From assembly GCF_002001105.1 (NCBI RefSeq), contig NZ_MUNP01000048.1, positions 37,319 to 101,318 on the forward strand: a stretch of DNA of 64,000 nt, in the 5' to 3' direction. Below the pieces are notes generated by a model. That model worked only from the letters and a program-made list of their open reading frames with translations, ran no database searches and was not told where the DNA came from. Origin of the DNA: Rhodanobacter sp. C06. GTDB lineage: Bacteria > Pseudomonadota > Gammaproteobacteria > Xanthomonadales > Rhodanobacteraceae. Below, piece after piece: positions 47,811 through 56,762 of the stretch. Numbering within the stretch: position 1 is the first letter of the stretch; every line of letters begins with the position of its first letter. The position numbers were made by a program, and so were the translations under genes.

Positions 47811-49342
47811 TTGTCCTGCCCGCGATAGCCCCGCGCATACAGGCCGAAGGCCAGCGCAGCCAGCAACGCGAACCCGGCGAAGAAGAACATCTGGAACGCG
47901 ACCAGGCCCAGGCCGGTGCCGGCGATCGCGCCGGTCACCGTCCCGTTGCGCACCGCCGCGTTGGCCAGCAGCACCCACAGGTTGCCGATGGTGGTGGTGA
48001 GGTTCCAGAAGCTCATCACCACGCCCTTCATCGAAGCGGGCGCCTGGCTGTAAGCGAACTCCAGCCCGGTCGCCGAGACCAGCACCTCGCCCAGGGTGAG
48101 CAGCGCATACGGCAGCACCTGCCAGAAGATCGACAGCGGCGTACCGCCGTCCAGCAACAGCTGCAAGCCGCCCACCACGATCCAGGCCAGGCCGCTGAAC
48201 GCGATGCCCGCGGTCATCCGGCGCAGCGCGGTGGGTTCCCAGCCGTGGCGACGCAGCAGCGGGTACAGCACCAGGTTGTTGAACGGGATCAGCAGCATCA
48301 CCAGCAGCGGATTCAGCGCCTGCATCTGCGCCGACTGGAACCACGCCGGCATCGCCATCTCGTTGCCTTGCAACACCCAGGTCGAGGCCTTCTGGTCGAA
48401 CAGCGAGAAGAACGGCGTGGTGAGCGCGAAGATCACCAGCACGCGCAGCACGTTGCGCGCGCCGTCCACCGCGGCATCCGGATGCGTGCCGCGGGCACGT
48501 TCCATCTGCAACCAGGCGCCGCCGCCCACGCCGCCGATCAGCGCCACCAAGGCGAGGCAGGCGACGGCCACGAAGCCGAGCCGGGGCAGCAGCGCGAACG
48601 CGGCGCCGGCCGCCGCCACGCTGGTCACGGCCAGCCACAAACCCGGCCGCGCCTGCCCCGGCGCCTGCGCCAGCAAGGCGGTGCGGATCACCCGCGAGAA
48701 CGCGTGCGGATCGGGCGGCGCCGGCGGCAGCATCACGTACTGCTTGCGCCCCGACCAGAACACCACGGTGGCCACGAACATCAGCGCACCGGGTATGCCG
48801 AACGCCACCGCCGCGCCGAACTGGCGCAGGAAGATCGGCATCAGCAGCGAGGCGAAGAACGAGCCGAAGTTGATGATCCAGTAGAACGCGTCGAACACCA
48901 CTTTCGCGAGGTGCTTGTTCGACTGGTCGAACTGGTCGCCCACGAACGAAGCCACCAGCGGCTTGATGCCGCCCGCGCCCAGCGCGATCAGGCCCAGGCC
49001 GACGAAGAAGCCGGTGCGGTGGTGCTCGAAGACCGCGAGACAGGCATGGCCCAGGCAGTAGACCAGGCTCATCCACAACACCGTGTGGTACTTGCCGAAG
49101 TAGCGGTCGGCCAGCCAGCCGCCCAGCAACGGAAAGAAGTACACGCCGATCACGAAGCTGTGGAACACGTCCTTCGCCGCGCCGGGTCGTTCCGACCCGG
49201 GCAGGTACAGCAGCAGGCTGGTGATCAGGAACGGCGTGAGGATGTTGCGCATCCCGTAGAACGAGAAACGCTCGCAGCCCTCGTTGCCGATGATGTAGGG
49301 AATCTGCCGCGGCAGGCGCGCGCGGTCGCTGGCGATGTTCAA
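47798..49342 (-). CDS. POT/PTR-family proton-coupled oligopeptide transporter
   Basis: Membrane protein of 514 residues, major facilitator fold, POT family. Typical: PYIIGNEGCERFSFYGMRNIL (with the ExxERF motif in GNEGCERFSFYGM), GLGLIALGAGGIKPLVASFVGDQF and the motif in NTFFSLFDQKASTW-like position (FFSLFDQKASTWV). The start is TTG 49342, in NIASDRARLPRQ, with AGGAG 8 bases upstream; no ATG is near. Imports di- and tripeptides with protons. Confidence 0.92.
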   Translation of the reverse strand: MNIASDRARLPRQIPYIIGNEGCERFSFYGMRNILTPFLITSLLLYLPGSERPGAAKDVFHSFVIGVYFFPLLGGWLADRYFGKYHTVLWMSLVYCLGHACLAVFEHHRTGFFVGLGLIALGAGGIKPLVASFVGDQFDQSNKHLAKVVFDAFYWIINFGSFFASLLMPIFLRQFGAAVAFGIPGALMFVATVVFWSGRKQYVMLPPAPPDPHAFSRVIRTALLAQAPGQARPGLWLAVTSVAAAGAAFALLPRLGFVAVACLALVALIGGVGGGAWLQMERARGTHPDAAVDGARNVLRVLVIFALTTPFFSLFDQKASTWVLQGNEMAMPAWFQSAQMQALNPLLVMLLIPFNNLVLYPLLRRHGWEPTALRRMTAGIAFSGLAWIVVGGLQLLLDGGTPLSIFWQVLPYALLTLGEVLVSATGLEFAYSQAPASMKGVVMSFWNLTTTIGNLWVLLANAAVRNGTVTGAIAGTGLGLVAFQMFFFAGFALLAALAFGLYARGYRGQDNYRA

Positions 49343-49480
49343 GCTTCGGCTCCTGGCGGGGCGGCGATGCGCCTTGCGCCGCCGCCGGGCAGCCGAGTTT
49401 GCGCAATTTCTTGCGAACAGGGAAGCCGGGCCAGCGGACTCCGCTGCTAAACTCGCCTCCCGCCCGCCACCGGTCCTCGC

Positions 49481-49894
49481 ATGCGTTTCTGGAAACCGCT
49501 GCTCGCGTTCGTGATCCTCGCGATCGCGCTGCTTTGGAACCGGCAGGCGCATACGCCGCCCCCGGTCGCGCCGGCGGCCGTGCCCACCGCCACGGCGAGC
49601 GGCGACAACGACGCCGCGCTGCCGGCCTTCCTGCCGCCCGAGGCACGCGACACGCTGGCGCTGATCGCCCGGGGCGGCCCGTTCCCGCACCGCCAGGACG
49701 GCGTGGTGTTCGGCAACTACGAAGGCCTGCTGCCGAAGCAGCCTCGCGGCTACTACCACGAGTACACGGTGGACACGCCCGGTGCACACAACCGCGGCAC
49801 GCGGCGCATCATCACCGGCGGGATGCCGCCCGAGGTGTACTACTACACCGACGACCACTACCGCAGCTTCCGCCAGTTCGCGGTGCCCCGATGA
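49481..49894 (+). CDS. Barnase-like secreted ribonuclease (N1/T1 superfamily)
   Basis: Protein of 137 residues: an N-terminal membrane segment or signal (LLAFVILAIALLW, 7-19), a proline/alanine linker, and a ribonuclease domain from about 50. Catalytic residues aligned with barnase: Glu94 in YHEYTV, Arg108/Arg109 in GTRRI and His126 in YYTDDHYRSF. It is followed, after a MITE-like insert of about 310 bases, by a barstar-family gene on the same strand, so the natural pair is still linked. Divergent from the POT gene. Confidence 0.9.
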   Translation: MRFWKPLLAFVILAIALLWNRQAHTPPPVAPAAVPTATASGDNDAALPAFLPPEARDTLALIARGGPFPHRQDGVVFGNYEGLLPKQPRGYYHEYTVDTPGAHNRGTRRIITGGMPPEVYYYTDDHYRSFRQFAVPR

Positions 49895-49907
49895 ACGTGC
49901 TGCCGTC

Positions 49908-50220
49908 AGAGCCTGTTCGCGATCTCCAAGCACCCCGCGCCTGGAGCTGTTTGCGCGCAGGTCAAGGAAGAACGAGGGCACGCGGGGAGGCGCCATGGAT
50001 GGCGCCGGCTTTGAGGAGCGAGGAGTGGACGTCCGTCCACGACCGATTGATGACGCAGGCATGCGGGCAAACAGACCGGGCCCTGCGGGTTTTCACCGGG
50101 CGGCCGCCATGCGGCGGCGCGTGGCTCGACCTGCCAGCCAGGCAGGCACTGCGCCACACACCACCACCTGACGACCACTCGGTGACAACGCGGGAGGCTT
50201 GGGGATCATGAACAGGCTCC
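49908..50220 (+). mobile_element. MITE-like element, copy A
   Basis: About 313 bases bounded by inverted repeats: GAGCCTGTTCGCGATC at the left and GATCATGAACAGGCTC at the right (14 of 16 complementary). It contains no transposase. The inside shares several blocks with copy B (52506-52767): GAGCTGTTTGCGCGCAGG, GTGGACGTCCGTC, GGCATGCGGGCAAACAGAC, and a CCAGGCAGGC block. It contains its own small palindromes (GGCGCCAT/ATGGCGCC). It is inserted between the RNase gene and the barstar gene. Confidence 0.75.
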
Positions 50221-50648
50221 TGGACCCCGACCTCACCCGCCCCAGCCAGAACGGTGTGTACTTCGTGGGCGATACCGATCTCGCGCGGCTGGCCGCGAAC
50301 GCCACGCGCGACGAGCTGGCCGTGTGCCGCACCGACCTTGCCGGCTGCCGCGACAAGGCCGCACTGCTGCAGCGCCTCGCCGCGTCGCTGGCACTGCCCG
50401 CCGATTTCGGCCACAACTGGGACGCGCTGGCCGACTGCCTGCGCGACCTCGGCTGGCTGCCGGCCTGGGGCCACGTGCTGCTGTTCGAGCACACCGGGGA
50501 ACTGCAGCGCGGTGCCGATCGGGACTACGACGTGCTGCTCGGCATCCTCGACGATGCCGCCACGTTCGCACAGGAGGCGGACCGCCCGTTCTTTGCCTTC
50601 CTTGCGCTGCCGGCGGACATGCCCGCCACCATCCCTGCCACGCACTAA
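50208..50648 (+). CDS. Barstar-family RNase inhibitor
   Basis: Protein of 146 residues of the barstar family: the motif DFGHNWDALADCLRDL (about 65-80) carries the two aspartates that in barstar block the barnase active site. The protein is longer than Bacillus barstar (90). Start ATG 50208 and the codons for NRLL lie inside the right end of the MITE-like element, with GGAGG ten bases upstream also inside it; TTG 50199 is an alternative. It may bind the upstream RNase. Confidence 0.85.
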   Translation: MNRLLDPDLTRPSQNGVYFVGDTDLARLAANATRDELAVCRTDLAGCRDKAALLQRLAASLALPADFGHNWDALADCLRDLGWLPAWGHVLLFEHTGELQRGADRDYDVLLGILDDAATFAQEADRPFFAFLALPADMPATIPATH

Positions 50649-50664
50649 CGCAAACCGGAACGCC

Positions 50665-50889
50665 ATGGCCCATCACGAATTCGAACTGTACGGCGACCAC
50701 GTCGAGCTGAACCTGCTGCTGAAACTGGTCGGCCTGTGCGACAGCGGCGGCGCCGGCAAGCACCTGGTGGCCAGCGGCGTGGTGCGGGTGGATGGCGCCG
50801 TCGAGCTGCGCAAGACCTGCAAGATTCACGCAGGTCAGGTGGTGAGCATGGGCGGCGAGGAAATCCACGTGCTGGCCGACCCGAACTGA
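50665..50889 (+). CDS. S4-domain RNA-binding protein (YbcJ-like)
   Basis: Protein of 74 residues consisting of one S4 domain: FELYGDHVELNLLLKLVGLCDSGG, HLVASGVVRVDGAVELRK, KIHAGQVVSMGGEEIHV. YbcJ-type proteins bind structured RNA and are near ribosome functions; precise role unknown. Starts 16 bases after the barstar stop, likely cotranscribed. Confidence 0.88.
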   Translation: MAHHEFELYGDHVELNLLLKLVGLCDSGGAGKHLVASGVVRVDGAVELRKTCKIHAGQVVSMGGEEIHVLADPN

Positions 50890-50909
50890 CCGCCCAGCTC
50901 CTGGCCCGG

Positions 50910-51725
50910 CTACCCGGGCAGAACGTCCAGCCGCCGCTCCAGCGCGGCGCGATCCGGCAAGCGCAGCCCGAACTCCTGCTCCAGCACCCGGCACACCTCC
51001 GCGCTGTCGCCCAGCGTGCGCCGCTCCGGCTCCGCGCCGGGCCGGCGCACGGTGAACTCGCGGTCGCGCAGGGTCAGTCGGCGGTCGCGCATGGTGCGCG
51101 CCGCGATCAGGTGCTGCACGAAATTCGACTCCGGGTACGTGGACACGTAGTGGTTCGCCACCACGTAGTCGATGAATGCGCGGGGCTGCAGGTCGAAGCG
51201 GTACAGCGTCAGCCAGTCGCCGCGCACGCAGGCCTGCATGCGCCACTCGCCGCCCTGCTCCAGCAGCCGGAACGGCTCCAGTTCCGTGGCGTGCGCCACG
51301 CCGGGTTCCAGCCGCAGCGCGCCGGCGAGGTTCATGCTGCCGAAGCCCACGTCGGCCAGCCAACTGTCGCCGTCCACCTCCACCTGGAGCAGCATGTGGG
51401 TCTGCGCGGTGACCGCGTCCTCCGGCTGGTTCCACAGCACGCGCGCGATCAGGCCGTGCACCGTGAAACCGATGGCGCGCAGCGCGGCGGCGAACAGCAG
51501 ATTCTGTTCGAAGCAGTAGCCGCCGCGGCCTTCGTGCAGCAGCTTGCGTTCCAGTGCAGCGAGCTCCAGCCGCACCGGTACGCCGCACAGCGGGTTGAGG
51601 TTCTCGAACGGGATCGCCGCCGCATGCGCCACCGCCAGCGCGCGCAGCGTGGGCAGATCGGGTGCCGGCGCGGCGCGGTAATCGATGCGTTGCAGGTAGG
51701 CAGCCAGGTCGATCGCGTCGGACAT
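50910..51725 (-). CDS. nat: Arylamine N-acetyltransferase
   Basis: Enzyme of 271 residues transferring acetyl from acetyl-CoA to arylamines. The cysteine-protease-like triad is visible: Cys71 in RGGYCFEQN, His110 in TAQTHMLLQV and Asp125 in WLADVGFGS. The N-terminal helical domain begins LAAYLQRIDY. Length is typical for NATs. ATG 51725. Convergent with the S4 gene, which ends 20 bases away. Confidence 0.94.
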   Translation of the reverse strand: MSDAIDLAAYLQRIDYRAAPAPDLPTLRALAVAHAAAIPFENLNPLCGVPVRLELAALERKLLHEGRGGYCFEQNLLFAAALRAIGFTVHGLIARVLWNQPEDAVTAQTHMLLQVEVDGDSWLADVGFGSMNLAGALRLEPGVAHATELEPFRLLEQGGEWRMQACVRGDWLTLYRFDLQPRAFIDYVVANHYVSTYPESNFVQHLIAARTMRDRRLTLRDREFTVRRPGAEPERRTLGDSAEVCRVLEQEFGLRLPDRAALERRLDVLPG

Positions 51726-51831
51726 GCGGGGACTCCAGTGAAGGCGGCACGGTAGCATCGGGCGTGGCGCGCAGGTAACCGGGCCACCCCTGCCGGCGAA
51801 TAGCAATCGAAGCATCCTCGCGAGGTCCGCC

Positions 51832-52506
51832 ATGTCCACTTGCCGCCATCCCCTCCGTACCCTGGGCGCCACGCTCGCCCTGGGCCTGCTCGGTGCCTGC
51901 ACGCTGCCATCCGCGGCCGCCGCGAAGCTGCCGCCACCGGCCGTGGACGCATCGCGCGCCGCCACTCACGGTGAACAGGTCGCGGTGTTCGCCGGCGGCT
52001 GTTTCTGGGGCGTGCAGGAGGTGTTCGAACACGTCAAGGGCGTGCGCAAGACCTGGGCCGGCTACAGCGGCGGCAACGCCGCCACCGCGCATTACGACCT
52101 GGTCAGCGAGGGCAACACCGGGCACGCCGAATCGGTGAAGGTGGTGTTCGATCCGAGCCAGGTCAGCTACGGCCAGCTGCTGCAGGTGTTCTTCTCGGTC
52201 GCCGCCAACCCCACCGAGCTCAATCGGCAGGGGCCGGACAGCGGCACGCAATACCGCTCGGTGATCTTCTACGCCAGCCCCGAGCAGCAGCGCATCGCCG
52301 CTGGCTACCTCGCCCAGCTCGGCAACGCAGGGATCTACACCGCGCCCATCGTCACCCAGCTGGTACCGCTCAAGGCCTTCTATCCGGCCGAAAGCTGGCA
52401 CCAGGACTACGCCAGCCACCACCCCGACGACCTCTACATCGCGATCAACGACACGCCCAAGGTCGCCAACCTGCGGCAGTGGTTCCCGGCGCTGTACATG
52501 AGGTAG
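51832..52506 (+). CDS. msrA: Peptide methionine sulfoxide reductase MsrA, lipoprotein
   Basis: MsrA of 224 residues that reduces methionine-S-sulfoxide in proteins. Catalytic Cys57 is in GGCFWGVQE, followed by GVRKTWAGYSGG and the methionine pocket residues in QYRSVIFYASPEQ, YPAESWHQDY. A lipoprotein signal precedes (LGLLGAC, Cys23), so it acts in the envelope. The stop codon directly touches the left end of the MITE-like copy B. Confidence 0.95.
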   Translation: MSTCRHPLRTLGATLALGLLGACTLPSAAAAKLPPPAVDASRAATHGEQVAVFAGGCFWGVQEVFEHVKGVRKTWAGYSGGNAATAHYDLVSEGNTGHAESVKVVFDPSQVSYGQLLQVFFSVAANPTELNRQGPDSGTQYRSVIFYASPEQQRIAAGYLAQLGNAGIYTAPIVTQLVPLKAFYPAESWHQDYASHHPDDLYIAINDTPKVANLRQWFPALYMR

Positions 52507-52767
52507 GAGCCTGTCCATATTCTCCACACGGCTCGCGCCGGGAGCTGTTTGCGCGCAGGCCAGGGAAGAACGAGGAAGTGGACGTCCGTCAACGACCGAG
52601 TGATGACGCCGGCATGCGGGCAAACAGACCCGGCCCTTCGGGTTGTCTTGCCGTGGCCACCATGCGGCAGCACGCAGCTTGGCCTGCCAACCAGGCAGGC
52701 GCTGCGCCACGCGCCACCACCTGACAGCCACGGCAACGCGGGCCAGGCGGAAACCATGAACAGGCTC
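52506..52767 (+). mobile_element. MITE-like element, copy B
   Basis: 262 bases with inverted ends GGAGCCTGTCCAT and ATGAACAGGCTCC (12 of 13 complementary), no transposase, same orientation and shared inner blocks as copy A (for example GAGCTGTTTGCGCGCAGG, GACGTCCGTC, GGCATGCGGGCAAACAGAC). It lacks about 50 bases present in copy A. It fills the whole gap between msrA and the convergent GGDEF/EAL gene. Target duplication not clear. Confidence 0.75.
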
Positions 52768-52772
52768 CATGC

Positions 52773-55520
52773 CTAGGGCTTGGGCGGCACCAGGCTCAGG
52801 CGCGCCGGCGTCGGGCGCGGATTCATCAGGCGCTCGAGCGCGGCGGCCGGCAGCGGGTACGAATACAGGTAACCCTGCCCCTCGTCGCAACCGGCCTTCA
52901 GCAGGAACTGGTGCTGGGCCTCTTGCTCGATGCCCTCGGCGATGGTGCCCAGGCCCAGGCTGCGCGCCATCGCCAGCATCGCCTCGACGATCGCCACGTC
53001 GTTGACGCCTTTCGGCAAGCCGGTGACGAACGAACGGTCGATCTTCAGCCAGGTCACGGCGGGCAGCTTGAGGTAGGCCATCGAGGAATAGCCGGTGCCG
53101 AAGTCGTCGATCGCCACCTCGATGCCCAGGTCGTGCAGCGCGCGCATGGTGCGCTCGGTGTCGTCCCCCAGTCCCAACATGGCGCCCTCGGTGATCTCCA
53201 GCACCAGCCGCTGCGGGGCGACCTGGTGTTCGCGCAGCGCGCGGCCCAGTCCGTCGACGAAGGCGGGATGGGCCAGCCAGCGCGCGGACACGTTCACCGC
53301 CACCCGGATCTGCGGCATGCCGGCGCGGTCCCAGTCCCGAATCTGCCGGCAGGCGGTGCGCATCACCCATTCGTCGATGCGACGGATCAGGCCGAGGCTC
53401 TCGGCCACCGCGACGAACTCGCCCGGCGGCAATTCGCCACGCTCCGGGTGTTCCCAGCGCAACAGCGCCTCTACCCCCACGATGCGGCCGCTGCGCAGAT
53501 CCATGCTGGGCTGGTAGCGCAGGCTGAATTCCTCGTTCGCCAGCGCGCGCCGCAACTCGGACACCAGCTGCAGGCGCTGGCGTGCATCGGCCTGCATGAT
53601 CGGCGTGTAGAACCGCAGCGTGTTGCGTTCGGTGCTCTTGGCCACGTACATCGCGGCATCGGCATTGGCGATCAGCGTGGTCGCGTCGCCGCCGTCCAGC
53701 GGGTAGCCGGCGATGCCGATGCTGGCGCTCAGCACGATCTCGCAATCGTCCACCACCATCGGCTCGGCCAGGCAGGCGAGCAGGCGCTCGGCGACCACGC
53801 CGGCGTCTTCGCGCAATTCGAGCCGGTCCAGCAGCACGGTGAACTCGTCACCGCCGATGCGACCGGCCACATCCCGTTCGGAGAGCTGTCGCCCGATCCG
53901 CTCGGCGACCTTCTGCAGCACGCGGTCGCCCAACGCATGGCTGTAGCTGTCGTTGACGATCTTGAACGCGTCCAGGTCGATGAAAAGCACCGCGATCGCG
54001 GTGCGCGTGCGCGACGCGGCGGCGATCGCGGCGCTGGCCTGCCGCTCGAACGCGACGCGGTTGGCCAGCCCGGTCAGCGGATCGTGCGTGGCCATGTACT
54101 CCAGCCGCTGCCGTTGCGCCTTGGCCACATGGATGTTGCTGAATACGGCCACGTAATGCAGCACGTGGTGCTGCGCGTCGCGGATCGCGCTGATGCTCAA
54201 CTGCTCGGGGTAGCTGCTGCCGTCCTGGCGCCGGCTCTGCACCTCGCCGTTCCAGTGGCGGCCGCCCGCCAGCCCGCTCCACACCGATTCCGGCAGCGGC
54301 TCGCCGTCGGGCATGCGACGCGTCTCGTCGAAGCGCCGCCCCAGCAAGGCCTGCGCGTCGAAGCCGGTGATTTCGGCATGGGCGGCATTGACCGAGACCA
54401 CCCGGCGTTCGGCATCCGCGATGATCACGCCCTCGGCGATGCCGGCCAGCGCCTCGGCGGCCACCCGGCGCTCGCGCTCCATCGTCACGCGCTCGGAAAT
54501 GTCGCGGATGATCGCCTGCCGCACCTGGCGGCCGCTCCAGGTGACCAGGCTGCTCTCGATCTCCACCGGGCGCTGCTTGCCGTCGTCGGTCAGCAGCATG
54601 CCGATCGTGCCCCGCCTGGCCTGCGGCTGCAGCCCGTCGGCGAAGATCGTGTCGAACGGGCGCCCTTCCAGCAGGCCCCTGGTGCAACCGATCCAGGCCT
54701 TGGCCGTGTGGTTCGCCTCGAGGATGCGGCCGCGGCTTTCGTCGATCATCAGGATCGCGTCGTTCGCGCTGTCGAACAGCAGGCGATAGCGCTCCTCGCT
54801 GCTGCGTATGCCTTGCAGGATGCGGCGCGCCATGCGCAACCACAGCAGCGAGGCGAGCACGGCCGCCGCGAGCACGGTCAGGAACAACACGGTGCCGATC
54901 CAGGCCGCGCCGTCGGCGATCTGCGACGAGAACAGGTTGCTGCGCGGCTCGATGAACCGATTGGACTCCGCGATGCGTTCGCGCGCCGCCGCCACCATGG
55001 CGGGCGTGATGCTGCCGTCGGCGTGGGCGCGCTGCAATTCGCCGGCGATGCGGTCCAGCCCGTCTATGGTGGCATCGGTGGAATACCACGCCGCGATGGC
55101 CTGGTTCATGTAGGGCGCCGAGGAGAAGTAATGCAGCATGAAAATCATGCCGTCGATCGCTTCCGGTATCACGTGCGCATCGCGGAACGACTGCCCGACC
55201 TTCGCATGGTCGAAATGGCCGCTGGCGATCGCGTCGCGGGCCCGGCGGTCCGCGGCGAGCACCGCCATGTTCTTCCGGTAGTCGGCCAGCAGGTCGGCGC
55301 GACCGCTCTGGGCGTAGATCTCGAGGTCGATCACCGCCTGCTTCTGCGCCTTGGACCAGACACTCTCGCCGTTGAGGAAACCGGCGAGAGTGACCTGGAT
55401 CTGCAGGGCTCCCCAAGTCAGGGCGAGGACCAGGCCGACCACCAACGACAGCGCCACCGCCAGCGGTAACAGGTGCTGCGACAATGATCTTCGCTGGTTG
55501 GAAGTCATGCTCTGCATCAT
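52773..55520 (-). CDS. GGDEF/EAL protein with PAS domains, membrane sensor
   Basis: Cyclic-di-GMP protein of 915 residues. Two membrane helices (about 18-45 and 205-230) enclose a periplasmic helical sensor region; two PAS domains follow (about 240-365 and 365-480), then GGDEF (IGGDEFTVL, intact, about 565-570) and EAL (VGVEALLRW, about 690; DDFGTGYSS intact). Both catalytic motifs look active, so it may make and break c-di-GMP. Start ATG 55520; ATG 55517 or 55508 are alternatives with no better ribosome-binding site. Its stop lies 6 bases from MITE-like copy B. Confidence 0.92.
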   Translation of the reverse strand: MMQSMTSNQRRSLSQHLLPLAVALSLVVGLVLALTWGALQIQVTLAGFLNGESVWSKAQKQAVIDLEIYAQSGRADLLADYRKNMAVLAADRRARDAIASGHFDHAKVGQSFRDAHVIPEAIDGMIFMLHYFSSAPYMNQAIAAWYSTDATIDGLDRIAGELQRAHADGSITPAMVAAARERIAESNRFIEPRSNLFSSQIADGAAWIGTVLFLTVLAAAVLASLLWLRMARRILQGIRSSEERYRLLFDSANDAILMIDESRGRILEANHTAKAWIGCTRGLLEGRPFDTIFADGLQPQARRGTIGMLLTDDGKQRPVEIESSLVTWSGRQVRQAIIRDISERVTMERERRVAAEALAGIAEGVIIADAERRVVSVNAAHAEITGFDAQALLGRRFDETRRMPDGEPLPESVWSGLAGGRHWNGEVQSRRQDGSSYPEQLSISAIRDAQHHVLHYVAVFSNIHVAKAQRQRLEYMATHDPLTGLANRVAFERQASAAIAAASRTRTAIAVLFIDLDAFKIVNDSYSHALGDRVLQKVAERIGRQLSERDVAGRIGGDEFTVLLDRLELREDAGVVAERLLACLAEPMVVDDCEIVLSASIGIAGYPLDGGDATTLIANADAAMYVAKSTERNTLRFYTPIMQADARQRLQLVSELRRALANEEFSLRYQPSMDLRSGRIVGVEALLRWEHPERGELPPGEFVAVAESLGLIRRIDEWVMRTACRQIRDWDRAGMPQIRVAVNVSARWLAHPAFVDGLGRALREHQVAPQRLVLEITEGAMLGLGDDTERTMRALHDLGIEVAIDDFGTGYSSMAYLKLPAVTWLKIDRSFVTGLPKGVNDVAIVEAMLAMARSLGLGTIAEGIEQEAQHQFLLKAGCDEGQGYLYSYPLPAAALERLMNPRPTPARLSLVPPKP

Positions 55521-55583
55521 GCCGATTCTAAAGCAACAAGCGCGCCATGTTGCCGGCGCACCCCCTGTCAAAGGCCCGTGGAA

Positions 55584-56360
55584 TCAGGCCGCGGCCCCTG
55601 CCCGCACATCCAGCCTGCCCTGCTTCTCGATGCAATGATCCAGGGTGATGCACATGCTCGTGTAACTGCGGCGCACGCATTCGCCCAGATGACGGACCAG
55701 GTCTGCCCCCGGCGTCGTGCCGACCAGGGCGCAGACGATCTCCAGCGCCTCCCAAGGATGAGTATCGTCATAGGCCGCGTGAAGTTGAAGCCAACGCAAG
55801 CTCCTGGCGCGCCCCTCCTTCGGCAGGCTTTCCGCATAGGCGGTGCTTTCAAAGATCCGCTGCGACCATTCGCCGGTGGCTCCCTCCACGGCGTAATTGG
55901 TGGCCACGATGCCTGCCGCCAGGTCGCCGCTGCGGCTCGCCTCCTCGCACCACGCGGCCAGCGCCTGACTGCCCGCCGGCGGCCGCCCCGCCGTCACCTC
56001 CTCCTCCGGCACCCCGGCCCCCTCGGCCCAGTTCAGCCAGTACTCGGCGTGGTTCTGCTCGACGCGGATGTTGCGCACCAGCCAGCGCCGTGCGAGGTTG
56101 TCGCCCGGGCTGCGGCCGTAGCGGGTCTTCAACAGGTTGTGGGCCATGTAGGCCGGGAAACGTTCGATCACCGGCCACACGCCCACCATGAAGTTGCGCG
56201 TGGACGCCGGGTCGAGGCGGGCCTCGCTCATCTGCGCCCACAACTCATGGCTGAGGATGCCCTGCTTCGCCTGCTCGCAATCGGCCACCATGTCCTGCGC
56301 CCACTGCGGGTAGCTGCTCAATTCAGTGAGCGAACCGGTACGTTCAAAACGGGTATGCAT
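55584..56360 (-). CDS. Heme-oxygenase-fold iron enzyme (TenA/HDO-like)
   Basis: Protein of 258 residues of the all-helical heme-oxygenase-like fold (TenA, PqqC, di-iron oxidases). Helical stretches have ligand-type residues: FPAYMAHNLLKTRYG, RVEQNHAEYWLNWAEG (E..H) and LHAAYDDTHPWEALE (D..H). Cofactor and substrate are unknown; an iron-dependent oxidase is possible. ATG 56360 is chosen since GGAGA lies 6 bases upstream; the earlier ATG 56372 has none. Confidence 0.75.
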   Translation of the reverse strand: MHTRFERTGSLTELSSYPQWAQDMVADCEQAKQGILSHELWAQMSEARLDPASTRNFMVGVWPVIERFPAYMAHNLLKTRYGRSPGDNLARRWLVRNIRVEQNHAEYWLNWAEGAGVPEEEVTAGRPPAGSQALAAWCEEASRSGDLAAGIVATNYAVEGATGEWSQRIFESTAYAESLPKEGRARSLRWLQLHAAYDDTHPWEALEIVCALVGTTPGADLVRHLGECVRRSYTSMCITLDHCIEKQGRLDVRAGAAA

Positions 56361-56762
56361 GTGATTCTCCATCGTCGGTTGTGATGCCCGGCTGGGTACT
56401 GTCGTCCGACGACCGACTCGGGGGCCGGGCGCCCGCGAACCGGCTGTGCCCCGTCGCCATGCCGGCGACGGGTGTCCTCGTGTGCTGAAGCCCGATTGTC
56501 ACGCGGCCCGATGGGTGCTGCCGCCCTCATGTCGCGGATGCTGCAAGTGTCGGGCGACGGCCCCGGACCGGCCGCGAGCCTGCGCCGATTAAGCTGCGGT
56601 ACGGAAAGCCGCCAGCCCTTGGCGCACAAGGCCTGCCGCTGAAACAGCCGGTCTCCGGCGGGCAGGCGGCGCTGAACCGATGCGCAACCTGCCACGGCGA
56701 GGCCGTCGCCGCCACGACCGCTCCTGCGTTATTGATGCACACACAGCCATCGGGAGGTCGCC
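56361..56762. other. Intergenic region without gene
   Basis: About 400 bases. One perfect hairpin CCCGTCGCC / GGCGACGGG (56450-56472). The part before 56763 carries the promoter region and GGGAGG ribosome-binding site of the next gene. No coding frame seen. Confidence 0.5.

Noticed and set aside
46977..49787. Minus-strand open frame of 936 codons over the PAP2 and POT genes
   Set aside because: Different frame from the POT protein and antisense to PAP2; low-complexity Arg/Ala/Pro translation.
50233..53745. Minus-strand open frame of 1170 codons
   Set aside because: It runs antisense through barstar, the S4 gene and msrA, whose products are clearly recognised. Open frames of this length are common on the opposite strand in such GC-rich DNA.
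56450..56472. Hairpin before the YXWGXW gene as riboswitch
   Set aside because: It is a single simple stem with no conserved aptamer pattern, too far from the start codon.
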